A stretch of 7,498 nucleotides of DNA, from NCBI GenBank assembly GCA_017643965.1, contig JAEPMM010000151.1, forward strand, positions 1 to 7,498, written 5' to 3'. Source of the stretch: Marinobacter sp. (GTDB lineage: Bacteria > Pseudomonadota > Gammaproteobacteria > Pseudomonadales > Oleiphilaceae). Below, piece by piece: positions 5,198-7,498 of this stretch (the stretch's first letter is position 1; each line of letters starts with the position of its first letter). The notes under the pieces were generated by a model. The model saw only the letters and a list, made by a program, of their open reading frames with translations. It did not search any database and was not told the origin of the DNA. Made by a program: the position numbers and the translations under genes.

Positions 5198-6298
5198 ATG
5201 TCCAAAGCTCCCAGAAACAGGCAGGCACCACGCTCCGCGCCCAGGCGAGGCGGCGTTGCGCCGGATCACAAGCCGAGAACCGGAAGCCGGCCCCAGCGGC
5301 CGTCAGAGCCTGCGGAGGCTCGGGCCGCGGAGCCCGCGAAGGAGGTTCGCGAGGGCGTGCGTCACGTATCCGTAGAGGAAGACAACGAGGGCCAGCGGTT
5401 GGACAATTTTCTGCTGGCCCAGTTGCGGGGTGTGCCCAAAAGCATCATCTACCGGGTGATTCGCAAGGGCGAGGTGCGGGTCAACAAGGGCCGGGTGAAG
5501 CCGGAGGCCCGCCTCAAGGCCGGTGATAACGTGCGGATACCGCCCATTACCCGCAAGGAGAAACCGCAGCAAGTGGCGCCAGGCTCCCGCGTGCAGACGG
5601 TCATGGAAGCCGCCGTGGTGTTCGAGAACGAGCAGATGCTGGTGGTCAACAAGCCTGCGGGTATCGCCGTGCATGGTGGCAGTGGTCTGAGTTTCGGGCT
5701 GATCGAGGTGCTGCGTTCGGCGCGGCCGGAGGCCCGCTTTCTCGAGTTGGTGCACCGCCTCGACCGCGACACGTCAGGGCTGGTGATGGTGGCAAAGAAG
5801 CGCTCGGCGCTGCGCTACCTGCAGGATGAGCTGCGCCATAAACGCATCCGCAAGCATTACCATGCGCTGGTGGCGGGAAGCTGGCCGGCGTCGGTCAATC
5901 GCGTCGAGGAGCCGCTGTTGCGCTATGAAATGCCCAACGGTGAGCGCCGGGTTCGGGTGGATGAAGAAGGCAAGGCGTCGCTGACCCTGTTCCGTTGTCT
6001 CTCGGCGTTTGAAGGCTACAGCCTGATGGAGGCCTCGCCGGTGACCGGTCGAACCCACCAGATTCGGGTTCATGCCATGTGGGCGGGTCATCCGATTGCC
6101 GGGGATGACAAGTATATGGATGATGGCAGCCTGAAAGCGTTTCGGGCGGCCGGCGGGCAGCGACTGATGCTGCACGCGCGGGCCCTTGAGTTCTCGTTGC
6201 CGGTAAGTGGAGAGCCGGTGCGACTGGAAGCACTCTACGACGAGGCCTTCCAGCATGTGCTGGACAAATTGGCGGTCCGTCAACAATCAGGCCGATAG
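5198..6298 (+). CDS. rluC: 23S rRNA pseudouridine synthase RluC (RluA family)
   Basis: RluC isomerises uridine to pseudouridine at positions 955, 2504 and 2580 of 23S rRNA in E. coli. Seen: an S4 RNA-binding domain at about 66-116 (QRLDNFLLAQLRGVPKS, GEVRVNKGR, AGDNVRIPP); the RluA-type catalytic domain from about 138; NKPAGIAVHGGSG at 151-163; the catalytic motif HRLDRDTSG with D189 as the nucleophile; and VTGRTHQIRVH near the C-terminus. At 366 aa it is about 47 aa longer than E. coli RluC (319). The extra part is a basic, Pro/Ala/Arg-rich, probably disordered N-terminus (1-53). The ATG at 5198 has TAAGG 5 nt upstream and is chosen here, but an internal GTG at 5357 with its own consensus Shine-Dalgarno would give a protein of family length. 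The divergent position next to rne is the same as in E. coli and Pseudomonas, which favours RluC over RluA or RluD. Confidence 0.95.
   Translation: MSKAPRNRQAPRSAPRRGGVAPDHKPRTGSRPQRPSEPAEARAAEPAKEVREGVRHVSVEEDNEGQRLDNFLLAQLRGVPKSIIYRVIRKGEVRVNKGRVKPEARLKAGDNVRIPPITRKEKPQQVAPGSRVQTVMEAAVVFENEQMLVVNKPAGIAVHGGSGLSFGLIEVLRSARPEARFLELVHRLDRDTSGLVMVAKKRSALRYLQDELRHKRIRKHYHALVAGSWPASVNRVEEPLLRYEMPNGERRVRVDEEGKASLTLFRCLSAFEGYSLMEASPVTGRTHQIRVHAMWAGHPIAGDDKYMDDGSLKAFRAAGGQRLMLHARALEFSLPVSGEPVRLEALYDEAFQHVLDKLAVRQQSGR
5339..5359 (+). promoter_or_regulatory. rluC: Alternative internal start of rluC (consensus Shine-Dalgarno plus GTG)
   Basis: AAGGAGG (5339-5345) lies 11 nt before an in-frame GTG (5357-5359, Val54). 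Initiation there would give a 313-aa protein beginning 12 residues before the S4-domain GQRLDNF, close to the E. coli layout of 18 residues. The Shine-Dalgarno is stronger than that of the upstream ATG, but the spacing is long and the motif may simply encode Lys-Glu-Val. Confidence 0.3.
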
Positions 6299-6302
6299 GC
6301 CG

Positions 6303-6321
6303 CCTGCGGGTTGTGCGCAGG
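6303..6321 (+). other. Stem-loop between rluC and the HAD gene
   Basis: CCTGCG (6303-6308) pairs perfectly with CGCAGG (6316-6321) across a 7-nt loop, starting 5 nt after the rluC stop. There is no T-run after it, so it is not an intrinsic terminator. It may protect the upstream mRNA end or mark a processing site in the rluC-HAD-sppA transcript. Confidence 0.35.
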
Positions 6322-6343
6322 TTGGTACAACAGGAACCGATTT

Positions 6344-6991
6344 ATGGATGTGAAAGTCGTCATATTCGACTGGGACGGCACGCTGGTGGACTCCGTGGAG
6401 CACATTGCGGACAGCCTGCACCAGGCCGCGACCGAGCTGGGTTACCCCGCGCTCGAGCGAGAGGCCTACCGGGATATCATCGGCCTCGGCATGGTCGAGG
6501 CTCTGGAGAAGTTGTATCCGGGCATCAGCCGGGAGCAGATGAACACCATTCGCGAAGGCTACGGCCGGTATTTCTTCTCCAAGGTAACCACCCCGCAGAA
6601 CGTGTTTGAAGGCATGGCGGAGGTTGTTGCTGATATCCGGGCCGGCGGTCGCGGCTGTTCTGTGGCGACCGGCAAGAGCCGCAAAGGGCTGGAAGGCGCG
6701 TTGGTGTCGAGCGGCCTGGGTCCCCATTTCGAGATTACCCGGTGCGCCGATGAGACCCGCTCCAAGCCGCACCCCGCGATGCTGGAGGAAATTCTGGCGT
6801 TCTACGGCATCAAGCCCGCCGAGGCGGTGATGATTGGTGACACCCGCTACGATCTCGAGATGGCGCAGCGCATCGGCATGCCGTCGATCGGTGTCGAGTG
6901 GGGCGTGCACAAGCGGGATGTTCTGGGGCATTATGCGCCCCATGCGATCGTGGACTCGGTCCCGGATCTGCGGGAAGTGCTGGGCCTGTGA
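6344..6991 (+). CDS. HAD-superfamily subfamily IA hydrolase (phosphoglycolate phosphatase-like)
   Basis: The protein is a 215-aa cytosolic phosphatase of the haloacid dehalogenase superfamily; its substrate cannot be read from sequence. Seen: motif I FDWDGTLVDS with nucleophile D9 and acid/base D11; an alpha-helical C1 cap at about 16-85; motif II SVATGKS (T109); motif III Lys141 in SKPHP; and motif IV IGDTRYD with Mg ligands D166 and D170. All catalytic residues are present. The start ATG 6344 is preferred because AGGA (6332-6335) lies 8 nt upstream and motif I then sits at residues 8-17, as usual; the in-frame TTG at 6311 has no ribosome site. The gene lies 45 nt after rluC and 30 nt before sppA. 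The same rluC-HAD-sppA order occurs in pseudomonads, so an operon is likely. Gph-like naming is generic; a nucleotide or sugar-phosphate substrate is equally possible. Confidence 0.92.
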   Translation: MDVKVVIFDWDGTLVDSVEHIADSLHQAATELGYPALEREAYRDIIGLGMVEALEKLYPGISREQMNTIREGYGRYFFSKVTTPQNVFEGMAEVVADIRAGGRGCSVATGKSRKGLEGALVSSGLGPHFEITRCADETRSKPHPAMLEEILAFYGIKPAEAVMIGDTRYDLEMAQRIGMPSIGVEWGVHKRDVLGHYAPHAIVDSVPDLREVLGL

Positions 6992-7021
6992 TGCCTGTCG
7001 GATGTAATAAGGACGCAGGGT

Positions 7022-7498
7022 ATGAGTGACTGGAATTCGGATGACAAGCCAGAGTGGGGAGATGAGCCTGCCGCGGCGCCCCAATCCGGGAAACGCGGGA
7101 AGCCCAATCTGCCGCCGGAGACCGGTCGCGACTGGAAGCTGATTGAAAAGCTGGTGCTGTCGCTGCAGTCGGAGCAGCGCAAGAGTCGCCGTTGGGGCAT
7201 CTTTTTCAAGTTTCTGACCTTCGGCTATCTGTTTCTGCTGGTGCTGTTGTTCCGTTTTCCGCTCGGCGACAGCCTGGAGGCGACCACCGGGAAGCATACG
7301 GCCCTGGTTGAAATCAACGGTCTGATCGCAGCCGATGAGTTGGCCAGTGCCGACAACATCGTGGGTTCTCTGCGCAAGGCCTTTGAGGCCGACAACTCCG
7401 TGGCGGTGGTGCTGCGTATCAACAGCGGTGGCGGCAGCCCGGTGCAGTCCGGCTATGTATATGATGAAATCCAGCGGCTGCGGGGCGAGTACCCCGAC
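7022..7498 (+). CDS. sppA: Signal peptide peptidase SppA, S49 family (5' part, runs off the window)
   Basis: The first 159 codons of a membrane-anchored S49 serine protease that degrades cleaved signal peptides; the frame is open to the last base. Seen: a polar, acidic N-terminus (1-35); basic KSRR at 54-57; one membrane helix at about 58-80 (GIFFKFLTFGYLFLLVLLF), implying N-in topology with the protease domain in the periplasm; then the S49 fold start with TALVEINGLIAADE (93-106) and VVLRINSGGGSPVQSGYVYDEI (129-150). The catalytic Ser and Lys lie beyond the window. The single-domain short form (pseudomonad-like, not the 67-kDa E. coli form) is expected from the spacing of the helix and first motif. 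The ATG at 7022 has AAGGA 8 nt upstream. Oddity: the usual NSPGGS reads NSGGGS, with Gly136 in place of Pro. Confidence 0.9.
   Translation, partial: MSDWNSDDKPEWGDEPAAAPQSGKRGKPNLPPETGRDWKLIEKLVLSLQSEQRKSRRWGIFFKFLTFGYLFLLVLLFRFPLGDSLEATTGKHTALVEINGLIAADELASADNIVGSLRKAFEADNSVAVVLRINSGGGSPVQSGYVYDEIQRLRGEYPD

Noticed and set aside
6287..7297. 336-codon open frame on the minus strand across the HAD gene and sppA
   Set aside because: It is antisense to two genes with intact family motifs and good ribosome sites, and its composition (His/Arg/Gln/Pro-rich) is typical of shadow frames.

Overview
The window is an ordinary, GC-rich chromosomal segment from a gammaproteobacterium. Protein similarity and gene order point to a Pseudomonas/Marinobacter-type organism: a divergent rne / rluC pair, with rluC followed by a HAD phosphatase and sppA. 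That placement is inferred from remembered protein families and gene order, because no search was possible. I see no tRNA or rRNA genes, insertion sequences, CRISPR arrays, attachment sites or phage genes, and no clear novel system.

Layout. Positions 49-927 (+) encode a PHP-domain RNase AM-type enzyme (rnm, also called yciV or trpH). It converges on a UPF0149/YecA-family gene at 924-1466 (-), and both stop codons lie in one shared TTAA. Three bases upstream of the YecA-like gene is the stop of rne (1470-4598, -), which encodes a full-length RNase E with an intact catalytic half and a long, disordered, repeat-rich scaffold half. A 599-bp non-coding stretch (4599-5197) separates rne from the divergent rluC. 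It holds a candidate rne promoter next to rluC, implying an rne leader of about 530 nt, plus several stem-loops and a candidate rluC promoter. Rightward come rluC (5198-6298), a HAD-IA phosphatase (6344-6991) and the 5' part of sppA (7022 to the window end, open). Each of these three has its own Shine-Dalgarno, with gaps of 45 and 30 nt, so they look like an operon.

Function. RNase AM, RNase E and RluC all act in rRNA maturation or modification, so the first 6.3 kb is mainly an RNA-processing neighbourhood. The most useful points for a second look are the structured rne leader (including a hairpin that pairs the rne Shine-Dalgarno), the shared-stop rnm/yecA junction with no room for a terminator, a possible second in-frame start in rluC behind a consensus Shine-Dalgarno, the tandem Asp-Gln-Lys tract in RNase E, and a Gly replacing the usual Pro in the NSPGGS motif of SppA.
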